DNA of 64,000 nucleotides from Symsagittifera roscoffensis (GCF_963678635.1 NC_087062.1:54074473-54138472), one strand, 5' to 3'; shown: positions 1 to 12,822, numbered from the stretch's first letter. The notes: a model not told the origin generated them from the letters alone. Made by a program: numbers and translations.

Positions 1-60
1 TGATTTATGTTCGACGCTTGTTCATCTGCAAGGCTAAAACTGTTAGACTTCATGCCCTGT

Positions 61-1367
61 TGTTAGGTTGGACATACCAATACATGTTGGTCTGTTGGAC
101 TGCAGTTTGCAAAAAAGCGCCTCTTGTCCATCTCATCCATGGGCTTGTACCAGTTATTACCTTGGTTTGTAGATTCAACGTTAAAAGTGCCACAGAAGAA
201 ATTAGCAGAGGGCTAATGAGAGGATTTCACTGCACCTCCTGTTCGTCAAGAAGACAGCTCTTCGACCGGATTCAAGAATCCCGAAGGGTCTTGGGAGAAG
301 ACTAAATACTGAATTTAAAACAAATTTCAGCTTCCTGAAAAGTATTGTTTTGAATTAAATAACATCAAGTTCGTTTTTAGATAATGAGAAGCAAGGAGTT
401 AGAGAAAGGGTTGATCCATCTCCGATAGATATGATGATTTCTATCTACTGATCTACTGAACAAGGCAATAGTAAATTAAAAAATATGTAGTAGCCCTGTT
501 TTAAGGAGTGACCTCGTGGTCTGGGGATATTGAGGCCCAGCCATGAGCTTACTATTTTTGCATGCAACCAAGTCAATTTGCACAGTTTGGCCGATAGCTT
601 TAAGTAGTAATGACTTTTTTGAACCAATTTCAATTGACTACACAAAAAAACTGGCATTAGTAGAGACGGTTAGAAGCATGTGAAGCTGTGTTTAGATGCT
701 AGCCAGTCATTTCATAACCTATTTTTTTTCCGACGGTATGTACTTCCGTGCGAATGTTAAATAAATGATTTTATATCAAAAACGGTGTCAAGATGAACCA
801 AAATTTTCCAAAGACGGCACCAAGATAAATTGGATTGGTCCAGTTGTTCCAAAGTTATAAAGCAAAACGTCTTTTATCCAAATTCAAAAACTTTCAAACT
901 TATTGATTCCGCCTAATTTCTGCCGCAATTCTTGTCTTATTGGCCTGAAAATTATTGATCCCAGCACAAAAAGCCTATGCTCTTCTAGTTAAATGCGCAA
1001 AACCCGATCTAGAACGTTTCAATTGAAAGAATTTCCCAAAAACAATCCTATTCCGACCCCCCCCCCCCCCCACCCCCCGGGTTGATGAATCCACCAAATC
1101 AAACTCATTAAGTTCTTTTTTACTGGGGCCAGGAAAGTTGACGGTTTCTAAAATCTCTCGATTCAGGAGTGTATGTTATCGAAAAAATAACTTTTATCGC
1201 CATAACTCAGTAGTTTCGAAAAAAAAATTTTAAATTGCGTTGTTTCGTTTTTTTTCACAAATCACAAGAATGGGGATTTCTGTACCCAGTTAATTCCAAC
1301 CACGTCCAAATTAAAAGCAACCGCCGGTTTCTTGAGTTATTTTAGTCGATATAATAACAATCGATGT
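61..1367 (+). repeat. tandem repeat unit, copy 1
   Basis: First copy of a unit of about 1.45 kb that recurs at 1520-2730 with an offset of 1460 falling to 1453. Bases 61-1030 are almost identical to the second copy, apart from an 8-base length difference near 450 and scattered substitutions. From about 1113 to 1345 the match continues but is clearly more diverged. A 15-C run lies at 1057-1071. Short open frames inside (for example 18-305) follow the repeat and match no family I recognise. Confidence 0.85.
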
Positions 1368-1495
1368 TAATGGACCACACAAAACACTGGCTTTGATAGA
1401 GATGGTTAAAATCATGTGAAGCTGTTTTAGATGCTAGCCAGTCGTTTCATAGCCTAGTTTCACTTTCCGTCGGTATGTACTTCCGGGCGAATAAT
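1368..1495 (+). repeat. partial diverged copy of the unit's middle part
   Basis: This stretch matches the middle of the unit at about 640-770 and 2090-2215, with many substitutions. It lies directly before copy 2, so middle-part sequence occurs both before and after the unit start. That suits unequal exchange within a longer array. The short motif at 1502-1519 is repeated at 1523-1540, where copy 2 starts. Confidence 0.75.
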
Positions 1496-1519
1496 ATATA
1501 TAGGTTGGACATACCAATA

Positions 1520-2730
1520 TTGTTAGGTTGGACATACCAATACATGTTAGTCTGTTGGACTGCAGTTTACAAAAAAGCGCCTCTTGTCCATCTCATCCAT
1601 GGGCTTGTACCAGTTATTGCCTTGGTTTGTAGATTCAACGTTAAAAGTGCCACAGAAGAAACTAGCAGAGGGCTAATGAGAGGATTTCACTGCACCTCCT
1701 GTTCGTCAAGAAGACAGCTCTTCGACCGGATTCAAGAATCCCGAAGGGTCTTGGGAGAAGACTAAATACTGAATTTAAAACAAATTTCAGCTTCCTGAAA
1801 AGTATTGTTTTGAATTAAATAACATCAAGTTTGTTTTTAGATAATGAGAAGCAAGGAGTTAGAGAAAGGGTTTATCCATCTCCGATAGATATGATGATTT
1901 CTATCTACTGAACAAGGCAATAGTAAATTAAAAAATATGTAGTAGCCCTGTTTTAAGGAGTGACCTCGTGGTCTGGGGATATTGAGGCCCAGCCATGAGC
2001 TTACTATTTTTGCATGCAACTAAGTCAATTTGCACAGTTTGGCCGATAGCTTTAAGTAGTAATGACTTTTTTGAACCAATTTCAATTGACTACACAAAAA
2101 AACTGGCATTAGTAAAGACGGTTAGAAGCATGTGAAGCTGTGTTTAGATGCTAGCCAGTCATTTCATAACCTATTTTTTTTCCGACGGTATGTACTTCCG
2201 TGCGAATGTTAAATAAATGATTTTATATCAAAAACGGTGTCAAGATGAACCAAAATTTTCCAAAGACGGCACCAAGATAAATTGGATTGGTCCAGTTGTT
2301 CCAAAGTTATAAAGCAAAACGTCTTTTATCCAAATTCAAAAACTTTCAAACTTATTGATTCCGCCTAATTTCTGCCGCAATTCTTGTCTTATTGGCCTGA
2401 AAATTATTGATCCCAGCACAAAAAGCCTATGCTCTTCTAGTTAAATGCGCAAAACCCGATCTAGAACGTTTCAATTGAAAAACTTTCCAGAGTTAGTGCT
2501 TTTCGATTTTACTGGGGCCAGGAGGGCTCTAAAGTCTGTCGATTCACTAATGTATGTTATCTGAACAATAATTTTTTTGCCCTAATTCAAAAATTTTGAA
2601 TTTTTTTTTATTTTGCGTTGTTTCGGTTTTTCAAATGTCGCAAAAATTGGGATTTCTGTACCCAGTTAGTTCCAACCTCCTCCGAACTAATCTCAACCGG
2701 TTCCTTCAGTTAAATTATTCGAGTTACGCT
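1520..2730 (+). repeat. tandem repeat unit, copy 2
   Basis: Second copy of the 1.45 kb unit. It is nearly identical to copy 1 from 1520 to about 2480, then diverges sharply while remaining alignable to about 2730. The abrupt change in identity suggests recent gene conversion or a recent duplication of only the first 970 bases. Confidence 0.85.
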
Positions 2731-3666
2731 TTTATCCGTTTCGAAAAGTATCGATACCCAAAAATCGCAATTTGTGGAGGCGTCAAAATATCACTATTTT
2801 GATCCTAAAAATCGGACTGTTTACGGTCTTTTTAACTAAAAAATGGTATAGCAATATTATTACGAGTAGTATGATTAGTAGTACTACTAGTATTACAACC
2901 CTTCGGGTCCATTCAATGTCCAAATTAAGGTGCTTAACTCGGAAATTCCCAACTCGGTGGGGGTCACTACAGTGCAGTCGCTCTCGACACCCCACAGATT
3001 GATATCGTACTTTTTGTACCAAAAAGGATACAAAGCTTGTTAACGATACCCAACAGTCGATTGTTGTTGTCCTTGAGACCTTTCCTGCTGCTCCTTGCAG
3101 TGCTTGCCGGATCATTCTTCCGCTCTTATACCGTGACCCTCCCGGATTAAGCGCAAGTTACCATTAATGTGCTTAAATATTTAAACAATCCTACAGTAAA
3201 GGCACCAGAAACAGGCCAAAAATTTGATCGCTATGATCCGTGTTGATATAAATGCCTGTAACAACAAAGTATCGAACAACAACAAACGCGAGGGTCGGAT
3301 GACATCTCGTCTGGGGAGATGAATTTTATAGATTTCATTTAAGTTTTTTTTCTACTGTTTTTGTTTTTTTTTTTGGATATTCTTCATGTTTTTGGTTTTT
3401 TCTTAGTTACTACACAATTTCTTGGTATAAATTGAAGTGGAAGTGTTTTTGGCCATAAACTGCTCAGGGATCGACGGGACGGCCAATCCCCTCCCACGTG
3501 ATTCCGGAAGTTTTCCGCGTTCCAAACCACCCTTCCAGCTCCTCGTTAAGGGCCTTATTGTGAGCATCCGCTCAACGCGGAGTGCGGTGCTTCATTAATG
3601 GGTCTGCCGGTCAGGATACTGAAAAAATATCTCCCACGAGCGCCAGAAAACCTGAAATAAAGCTAG
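2731..3666. other. spacer, no gene seen
   Basis: Mixed-composition spacer. It holds a short trinucleotide-like patch at about 2855-2895, a T-rich stretch at 3340-3380 and a more GC-balanced segment at 3460-3650. No coding frame, RNA gene or known repeat was recognised. Confidence 0.5.
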
Positions 3667-4190
3667 GTTATGAAGTTACTGGCTAGCATCTAAACACAGC
3701 TTCACATGCTTTTAACCGTCTCTACCAAAGCCAGTTCTTTGTGTGGTTGATATACATCAGGTCGACAAAGTCATTACTATTTAAGGCTATCGTCCAAACC
3801 GCGCAAATTAACTTAGTTGCAAGCGAAAATGGTGAGCTCATGGCTTGGTCGCAGAATCCCTAGATTGCTAGATCCCTTACATTACTATTGTTTTTTTTCA
3901 GTAGTTAAAAATCATCATATCCATCGGAGATGGATCAACCCTTTTTACCTAACTCCTAGCTTCTCATGATCTCAAAACAAGCTTGATGTTATTTAATTCA
4001 ATTCGGGACATACCAGGAAGCTAAAAGTTGTTGAAATTCAGTATTTAGTTTTTTCCCTTGACCCTTCCGGATTCTTGAATCCAGTTGAAGACCTGTCATC
4101 TTGGTGACCAAGAAGGGTAGAAAAATCCTCCCAGTAGCCCTCTTGATTCTATTGAAGTGATCCGTAACAATTTTAGCTGCGTTCAAATTT
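3667..4190 (-). repeat. inverted, diverged copy of the 1.45 kb unit
   Basis: Read on the minus strand, this matches the unit from its gag-free ORF region (about 200-330) through to about 720. The landmark strings around 3667-3740 and 4060-4145 are reverse complements of copy 1 and 2 sequence. Divergence is higher than between copies 1 and 2, and the alignment contains gaps, so this is an older family member. Three members in two orientations make this an interspersed family, not only a tandem array. Confidence 0.75.
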
Positions 4191-4399
4191 TAACAATGTT
4201 CTTCCGCAAATAAGTTCGACTGTTAAATTCTATCTACTAAATTTAGAGTTCTGTCTGTTTTCGCTCAGCAAAAATTGTTGTTTTGATTTTCGCGGCTTTT
4301 CAGCTTTAGCAAAAAAAATTTCACTTTTTTTGGGCGACTTTTCAAAACTAAGCATGTCAGATCAAAGGGACCCTTCCCAAACCGTTCATTTTGTCAAGT

Positions 4400-6110
4400 A
4401 TAACCTTTAATCATCGAAACCAAACTGCCTTTTTGTACAGTTGAACTACTTTTAATAATTTTGTTTTGACGAACTTTTTTTTGGCAGCATTCTGGTCGAA
4501 TGGCACATCTAATCCTCTCACTCTGAGTGGTAGCGCAGAAAGGCTGCCATCTTCATCGGTTAGATAGTTTGTACCACTAACGCTGAGAAGTAACTGCTGT
4601 TTTACGTTTTTCTCAATTCCATTCATGAATTATTTTCTCATTTCTTGAATTATTCCGGAGTTGTTCTGCTTAGAAAGTTTAATTTATTTTGATTTCAAAT
4701 TGTTTAGTAGAAGTACACATTTTGTGGTGATGTTTATGCCATTTTGGAAAGCTTTTTTTTTGCTAGAATAGTTGTCTTTTTAATTTCAGTTTCCATGTAT
4801 TTATCGAATGCTGATGGTGTTTGTATAACCGATCCAAGGACTCTAAGAAAAATCTACCATTGTAATTTTTGTGCCTTTGAATATCTCTATGGCGCTTTCC
4901 CGACGGTTTTCCTTCACTATGAGTTGACACTTGGAAGGCTTCCCATTGTAGCCAAAAGCCTTTCAGTTCTCATCCAGGTTGTCCAGTATTTCGCGGAGAG
5001 TATTGCGCAAAGTTGAACTGCAGCGCTTCCGTCATCTGCGTACCATTTTTGGGTGACATTTGTTTTTTATTACAGCTTGATGAATGAATGGGATTATCCC
5101 AATTCAGTTGATAGCCATGGGTAGAGTATCATCTTGCGTTGTGCCTTTGGTAGATGTCAAAACCGTGTCATTGTTATATAAATTTGAGGGATGTTTATAT
5201 GAGTTGGCCAGCGCATGTTGTAGTGCCGGACAAAAGATGTCTATTTAGCGAGTTGAGGGATTTTACGGGTCAATGAGTAGCATGGCGTCCGTTTCCGGTT
5301 ACTCAAACTCGTTCCTCAAGCTGTGGATAGCATATTCGATTGAACACTTCTGGCCTAAGCAGATTTGAAAATTTTTTCAGGATACAGGGGACTGTTTTTC
5401 CTTCAATGACTTCGCTCAGGGAAATACTCCTTTTGTTTTTTGTCTGAAAGGCAGCCAATGGCGGCAGATGTTTTTGCATGTACTCATTAGTTTTTCGAGT
5501 TGTATAACTTCCTCGTTTACTTCGCACTTCTTCTGTATTGGATGTCTAATTTGGAGAGCTTTCGTTTCAGTGAAAAGTTCGTCTTATAGGCCTTGCTTCC
5601 ATAAAATTGTGCGGAGTTTCAGTGTTTTGGAGTTTGGTCCGTTTCTTTCTGATTTAGTTTTGGGGAGCAGCAGATGTGCGATAATCCTTGCTGCTTTCAT
5701 TGCGACGTTAGAATTTGGTGTTTGGTCTACTGAGGACAACAGATGCTGGTTCAGTATTTCTATGAACTGGAAATCGGGATTGTTCTTGCTTAGAACTATG
5801 AAGCGAGGTTTCCATTTAACGAATTTTTTAAAAATCGTTTACTTTGAATTCAAGATCATGTTCGATAAGTTTCGAGGAGTCAAAGGGGACTGTAATGATT
5901 GCTGGGGACGAGGGATTAGATTGAGTTGCGTTGGACAGTATGTTTGTTTCGGGTGTTGCCAGTGATGTTTCTTCTTGAGTTGTGAGGGGGGCTGAGCTAC
6001 GTGGTCTGTTGATAGAGCTGGACTCTTTTGCTGGCCGCTACCTGAGACATGGGTATTTGCTCGGCCATAATTTACCAGCGAGGAGGGTAAAATTTTTAAA
6101 AATAAATACA
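4400..6110 (-). mobile_element. broken reverse-transcriptase gene
   Basis: A fossil reverse transcriptase on the minus strand. In order along that strand it shows an N-terminal region ending in a P/S/Q-rich segment (about 6110-5850), a family-typical linker (5840-5300), the motif GTTQDD near 5150, the catalytic box WYADD near 5025, a GYNGKPSKC-like stretch after it (about 4945), and a C-terminal ALPLRVRGL motif near 4530. This order matches a reverse transcriptase family common in cnidarian, sponge and mollusc genomes, whose members read EGTTQGDPLAMAM, then WYADDA, then an LLALPxRxGGLG tail. I do not know the family's accepted name, or whether it is LINE-like or DIRS-like. The copy is old and broken in several places. 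Confidence 0.7.
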
Positions 6111-6640
6111 AGTTAAGCGAGGGAGCATTAAACTGAACTTTTTTTTGCCATAGAAAGAAAAACGTATACCATGTTTACAAAACAAATCAACACTAGTGTT
6201 GGGGATAATAAGCACATTTGGTTAAACTTATGAACTATCAATTTTATTAAAAACCTCATATCATTAGCAAGGTCTGAAACCGTAGATGAGTTATCATTAA
6301 AGCCGGCTACTATAGTAACACAGTTCAGTTTCTGCGAGGGGTAGGTAGCGCGAGACAGTAGCGGCAAGGTCGGACAGCTTTGCATCTCTGCACGAGTTTA
6401 CCGTGGCTCCGACATCTTTGGGGCTGCAGTACTTAGTCCTTGAGGTCCTATTATCAATTTCCTGCTCCATTTGTGTAGCCACTTCGGCCTATACTTCGGC
6501 ACGGACATTCACTAAACAGGATACAAAAGAGGCAAAACAAGAGAAAGAATAGACTGTTAATTGCATTGTAGAAAAATGGATTTAAGTAACTAATAGCAAA
6601 AAAGAAATGAAAGCGATTACAATCTCGTTTTTCACCGGTG
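6111..6640 (-). other. possible upstream part of the RT remnant
   Basis: Two short minus-strand open frames (6297-6482 and 6128-6385) lie just upstream of the reverse transcriptase remnant. They may belong to its 5' region, but neither shows a recognisable domain. No other feature was seen. Confidence 0.2.
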
Positions 6641-6735
6641 GAGATCCCGGCGAGGTGTCCTGGTAAAAGGGGAGTATCGCGGCTTGACGAGCTTGTCTCT
6701 CATATCCACGCCACGCCCGGACTTTTTCTAACAAG
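6635..6735 (+). other. isolated GC-rich 100-base island ending in a T run
   Basis: A GC-rich block in otherwise AT-rich DNA. It holds a match to the Pol III A-box consensus at 6661-6671 and ends in five T residues at 6723-6727. No B-box and no tRNA fold were found, so it is not called an RNA gene. It could be a SINE head or a structural RNA remnant. Confidence 0.25.
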
Positions 6736-6739
6736 CGTA

Positions 6740-9700
6740 CCATTATCGTAATATCACATGAAACTATTTAATAAGTTTATCACAATTATTAGGCTAATTT
6801 TGTGATAAACACCAGGTTCAATTACCTCAATCAATAGCATGGTTCAACAACTCAAACAATAGCTTTTAATGGTCCTTTTGAATCATAAAATTCGCGCTAT
6901 TCAACGAGACAGGAAAAAAAGATCCAACAAAAATTAACATTTAAAGGCTGAGGTGTGATATTGCTGATACTTTTAAGCAATATTGAATGGTAGAACGAAG
7001 TAAGACTTAAATGAAATAGTGAAATGCACTAGTCTACATCAAATGGATTAAGCAATTGTTACATTAAGAGAAACACTATCCAGCTAAAAATTATTGCGCG
7101 CGAAACTTCCAAATTAATTAAGAATTCAGAAATCCAGTTCAGTGAAAAACTCTTTTGTTAAAACCATATGAAAGAACATCTGAGGAAAGCTAATATTCGA
7201 CATGCTCAGAAATGTAGCAACGAAGTAAAATTGAATATCAAACTCGGTTTTCACGAGTCACTGAAGCTGCCAGACCTTCAATACGAACTTTTATGCGTTC
7301 CTTTTGTACCTTTACGCCATCCGTTAAGAGGAGAAAAAACCAGAAAAATGAAAAATTCAAAGTTGCTAAACACCCTCAGTACATTTAATTTGAATTAAAA
7401 TAAATTTTTATCCAAACTGTTATCATCATTTTGGCATACATATTTCTGATCGACTCTAAATTCAAAAATTTCAATTTCTCTTGCGGTTAATCTTAATACT
7501 GCGAATGAAGCTTCCATCGGCGATGACTTGGTGCTAGATAATTATTCAATTACAGCCCATTTTTAAATTTTGGAGTACTCAAGAGATTTGCAAAGGACTC
7601 GCGTGTTCTCTTGGATCATAGATCAACCGAAAAGAAGTTGTCATAAACAAGCAGCAACTATGAGCTCTGTGATGAACAAAAAAACAAAAGCTTATGTTTT
7701 TTCACTGCCTAATTCCTCTGGTCAAGCCCTCAACAGACAGATCTTGAGCAAAATCTTAAGCTAATCAGCAGCCAGCTCGATGAAAGAAATATGATGAGAG
7801 GAATGAGACTTGCCTCTTCGGATGACATAATGTCCCTTTTTTGGCTCCTAACTTTAAAAAAATCAATGTCTAAGCACTCAAAAAGAGCTGATTTACATAC
7901 CCCAACCCAAAAAAAATCAATAAACCTTTAAAACTGAGTTCGGGATGTACGAAGCATTCAAGTTTTTTCCAACTGAGTCAGAAGCCGTTACGGATAAAAC
8001 TGTTCCCCAAGTTTTTAAAGACATAATATGAAAACTCAACAGCATTGCCGGGCTCTACTTCTTGAAACCGCTAAGTAGTTTCCTGAACCTTATAAGTGAA
8101 CTTAAAGTACCCAAAAAAATCAGATGTTCCATTTTGAAGTAAGACTTATCAACTACAGATTGATTTTTGTGATCAACTGTCATCGGCAACACGTTCAGAT
8201 ACATCGGACCTAAACGCGTTGCAAAAAAATACCCGCAGAGCGACAGTTTGTTTTTGTAAAACTTCAATGGTTGGTGATAAGTAACGAGGATTTGAAAATG
8301 CTGCACATCCTTCTGAAACTTAGTTGAGGATTGGAAAGCTTAAATTGCTCACTTGTTATAAAAAACAATTTTTAGCGCTTCCTTCAACTCGCTTAATAGA
8401 CATACTATGTTGTATCTCGTTTCATTGCACCACCCAGAAATCTGAAAGTATGCTCATGGTGCCGTCAGTAAACCGAGTAATCTTTGTACCGAAGTTTCAT
8501 CATTATGTCGGAGGACCGGACACAACATGCTGACCCCGAAAACCAACATCCAATAGCTGAAACAAAAAGACGCTTAAAAAAAATTCAGGCCAAAAAAACA
8601 TTTGGTTTTTAGTAGCCAACTTGGGATAAAAATCTAGCCTGCGACTATATGCTATTTCACTAAGACTTGAAAAACATATTGAAAATGAAAAAAAAACAAT
8701 GGCTTGAGCCTAAATACAGAGAAAATTAGCTATGTTTGATCTTAACGACCACAAGTACGCAGTACAGTATAATCATAGGTTAGTATGAAAAAGTATGACC
8801 GATATTGAAAATCAAACCGAGGATGATTTTTTAATCTTGAGCTCCCATTTGGGCAAATTTTGTCGCAAAAAACAGTTTATTAAAAAATTATATTAAAAAA
8901 TTATAGAAAAGAAAAAAAAACTCGGAAAAACTTAAGGCCCACGATGGGTTTTACTTCCTAAAAATTGCTTTAGTAAGATCAAATCTTTTCTTTTTTTGCA
9001 AAGATTTTTTGAAAAAAACCGTTCATTTTTATAAACTCATCATAGGAAGTAACGATTTTAAAAATGAAACATAACCAGTTTTTTCAAGTAGTTTTCCAGA
9101 CAGCTAAAGGTGGCAGGGTTGTTTTTTTGCTCGATTACTAGTTTTAACTACTTTCTTAGCCTCAGCAGAAAGAGCTGAAAGTACCTCAAGTAAAAAATTT
9201 TGTTCGGAGCACGAGGATGGAACATAAGATGATGCAATAAGTTTTTGATTTGATTCAGCAAAATGGGTAGTGCCTCCAGTAAACGAACTTTAAAAGTATT
9301 GGTTTGAGCCCCTTTTTGATAATGAAAAATGTCAACTGACTTTAAAACTAGAACCTGCTGGTGTGTAAATTTTCAAGGCTTTACGGAAAAATTTAAAACT
9401 GCAATGGTTGATTGTCAACCCGTGAAAAAATTTAAGATTGAAAGTTACACTTAAGCAGCATAGATATTCTATTGGACTAGGTTTTTAAAAATTCAAAACA
9501 AAATAAATACGTTTGCAAAATGGATGTCATAGCCTAATTTGTCTGAAAAGTGAAGAGAGATTTTGCCTCCACTCACATTCCTTCTGTTTTAGAGCCACGA
9601 TACCTCCATAGGACAGATCAGAAAAAAAACCAGACGATTCATGTGGAATGTAATGGTAGCTGAGTCCCTAGAGCTTCTTAGATTAGGTCGAGGCTCAGTT
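6740..9700. other. AT-rich region, no recognisable gene
   Basis: Long AT-rich stretch with only short open frames. Frames at 7168-7398 and 7570-7764 (plus) and 8055-8306 (minus) have somewhat protein-like composition, and the segment 7945-8040 also reads like coding sequence. I recognise no family in any of them. They may be remnants of an old mobile element. Confidence 0.35.
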
Positions 9701-9734
9701 TGTAATCTTGAAACGCCAGCGCCAGCGCCAGGAA

Positions 9735-9798
9735 GATCGCAACATTGATAAAAAAGATCGCAACATTGATAGATCGCAACATTGATCGCAACATTGAT
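9735..9798 (+). repeat. 15-base motif repeated four times
   Basis: The motif gatcgcaacattgat occurs four times, separated by 0 to 6 A-rich bases. It is directly preceded by a short GCCAGC-type repeat at about 9715-9732. Confidence 0.85.
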
Positions 9799-9799
9799 A

Positions 9800-11925
9800 C
9801 AATTCAATTTTGTGTTTTGTTTTGTCCAACACGGACTACAAACTATCAGCAAGACTTCCGTGCCACAAAATAATTTCTACGATTTCATGGCAAACAGTTT
9901 TAAAATAGCTAACCGTTTAAATAAGGAAATTACAACTGCCCGTTCCTTGTAATGTACTGGCCTGGGCACTTGAAGATGAAGCAAACAGCATACGCGACAC
10001 TTATTACATCGTTGTTCTATGATAATACCAAGCTCGTGAAAATTCCACACAACCTTAAAAAATTCTTGTTAACCTGTTTTTAAAAGAAGGACCAGATGTT
10101 TATCTATCTATATCAGATAGGATGAAAAGGTTTACAGATAACCATTACTCTTAAAGGATAAATATACGCGCAAAACAGAGTTTATTTTTCGAGATTGAAA
10201 TTCAACAGAAAAATTTTATACTGTACTAGATCATCAAGAAAATTAATTTGATACTGATCAATTCGCTGCTGTCTTCTTTTTTATTTCATCAAAAGCTTTT
10301 GACCCCAACAAGTTTTTAATTTCCAAAGACTAAACTCGAACTCCAGGATTCCCATCAAGCGCAATTGAAATGAATAAAAAGTTTTGAAACAAATGGTATT
10401 ATCACAGTTTTGCCTTGGTAGATATATGTTTAGGCGCTCCACAAGAAAAAGTCCTGGGAACATTTGTTTCAAATGCAAACAAAATTAAATTGAACCTAAA
10501 ATTATTAAACTACTGCAGAATTTTTCCTTACGCCGATTATGCAACGTTTTCTTCCAAAAACCAACTTTTTTGAAATAGCAAATTATCAATTTGATATTTT
10601 CCGAGAAAATTTTCCACGAACTTTGAGAATTTATATAATTAGTTCAAAAATGATTGACAAGAAACTAATTTTGAAATATACAGTAGAATAAGTCGAGCTA
10701 AAAGACTTTGAAGCTGTTTTTTGTATTATACACGAACTAATTGGAAAAAAATTTTCATCAATTTTTTCGGAATTGCAACAAAACTTCAATTTATTGATAG
10801 GGTTTGAAATTCATACTAAAACAATTGAATAGGCAATTTAAACTATGCAATTTCTCTTACGACTGTTAAACTAAGACACGATTACTCTTCATGTATTCTC
10901 TCATTTCCAGCCATTTACACTATCCGTCTTCTGTTTACTCAATGGAGAACAGAACAAAACAAAGAAAGCACAAAACAAAATCTTACTGATTAGTTTTTTC
11001 TATAACAGAACATTTTTTTTGCGTTTTCTAACTATGTTTAAGAAACTTGATGCTCGCTTAAATCAATTTATTCTAGATCATCAATCTCTGTCAAACACTG
11101 TCATCAATTTCTGTTAAACAAAAAATTCGTGTCGACACATCAAATTAAATCAAAATGTTTTTCTGGAAACATTGCTTTTAGAAGAGCTATAACAATTTAG
11201 AAAAGCGCATAAAAACACGACATATTAAGTAAAGCTCTAGTTTATAATAAACCAAATTGAAATCCTTTAACTCAGACAAATAACATCGTTTTATCTATCA
11301 AATTTTGATATCGTTTTTTTTTAGTAAAGTAGTATTGTATCGTCTCCCGGATCCAATGCGGGGGGGGGGGGGGGGGGGGGGGGTTGGGGAAGGGTTGGGT
11401 CCTTCCTAAGGGGGGTCCTTTTTAAGGGGGGTTCTCACGTAAAGCAATGTCCTAGGAAAGGGGTCCTTAATTTTTTGGAGGACCCTAATCCTAGAATTTT
11501 GTAATGGAAAGAAATTCTCCACCCAAAAAGCAGAAGACCCCCTACTTAGGATATTGCTAAGTTTAGCTTAACAACAAGGGACACGATACAAAATTCTTCC
11601 TAATTCTAATTTTTGGGGTCCCAGTTATTGGCCCTTGTTAATAAGATGAATTATTTTAATTGTTATATTTGTTTCGGGAAAATGAACTTTCGACCTAGTT
11701 GAAATTTGTTAGTGAACTGGGAATTGACTTTTATGGTATATAATAAAAATTCGCCGGCGATTTTGGCAGCGTAGCTTAACTGTTGGCAGCAGTAAGCTAA
11801 TTCCTTAACTTGACATATAATTTATGGTGAAAAGGCAGTAAATTGACTTTACTATCCAAAGGCGGCGGCCGTTTCTGGGCAAAATATACCAGATTATAAA
11901 TTTGTAAATTTTGAAATAAAAAAAA
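9800..11925. other. AT-rich spacer with a G-rich island
   Basis: No gene was seen. The main feature is a 24-base G run at 11360-11383, followed to about 11480 by several further runs of three to six G residues. The rest is AT-rich with long A and T tracts. Confidence 0.5.
11360..11480 (+). repeat. poly-G run and G-rich island
   Basis: Twenty-four consecutive G residues at 11360-11383, followed by repeated G4-G6 runs spaced by short pyrimidine segments. The pattern fits G-quadruplex formation. Such runs are also prone to assembly error. Confidence 0.8.
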
Positions 11926-12780
11926 ATGAAATTAGAGGGAACTTGGTGTACTGAAGATTTTGATAATAGACATTTACAATTAAATAAGTTTTCAACCGCA
12001 GGAAAAAATTCATTTTCAAACTTTGTAATGAAGGCTACGTCGTCTTTCTCTGAAAGGCAAAGGAAATTTCAAAGAAAGAATACGAGTTGATTTTCAAAGA
12101 ACAATTTGATTTGAATGAGCTTCAACAAATCTCTTGGTGCATTTCTACAAAACAAAATTATGGTACTGTGAGCGATTGGAATATTGCTGATTATGAAAAC
12201 GCATTCGACTATTCGTTTGACTTTAACTCAATATGGGTTGAGAAAGACTTGGAAAGAAAAATCAGTCAATGTTTCAACAAGCAATCAAAATACAAAAAAC
12301 TTCCGGTGGTTTATTGAATTAATTACCACCGTTATCTTAATGAGTCTAAATGGTATCTGCAAAGTCACTTTTATTTCCACTGGCTTGAAATTCAGCAGGT
12401 TGGAGAGGTGTTGGAAAAAATAAACAAAGAAATTGCAAAAAAGCATAGTAACTCCTAATGATTTAAAAAATATTCACGAAATTTTTACGTCTTTGAAACA
12501 AACTTATCCTGATAATTCTAACCTACGCAACTTTTTTCTAGCTGCATGTTCGCTGTTTTGTGTTAGCTCTGATAATCTTAATTACGACATTTTAATTAAA
12601 TTGAGACCTTATGGTGACTTGATTGGTATTGATAACTCTTCCTTAAACAAATACTTGAAAAATTCCTTATTTTTACGATTGCTCGCTATTTTGCACGATG
12701 CGGCCGGATTTATACACAAATTTATCAACAGGGTCCCACGTACTGATACATGTTGCACTGGAACTGTAACAACATCTTAA
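11926..12780 (+). pseudogene. degraded coding remnant, family unknown
   Basis: Consecutive plus-strand frames with protein-like composition: an ATG-started segment at about 11926-12090, an open frame at 12087-12317, short coding-like sequence to about 12450, and an open frame at 12433-12780. The segments lie in different frames and appear to be pieces of one protein rich in Leu, Asn, Lys and aromatic residues. They could instead be exons, although I see no convincing splice sites between them. No known domain was recognised, and the remnant runs towards the assembly gap. Confidence 0.35.
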
Positions 12781-12822
12781 TTGGACATTTGAGTGGAATA
12801 GCGTTCTGCCTTTTCCTTAAGT

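Noticed and set aside
18-1765. Pair of similar 95-96 codon frames (18-305 and 1475-1765)
   Set aside because: They are similar because the DNA is a tandem repeat; no domain, no splice context, and the inverted copy does not preserve the frame.
6640-6735. U4 snRNA-like string near ggggagtatcgcggc
   Set aside because: Similarity covers about a dozen bases only; the rest of U4, including its Sm site and second stem, is absent.
10281-10478. 65-codon minus-strand frame in AT-rich DNA
   Set aside because: Composition and length are as expected by chance.
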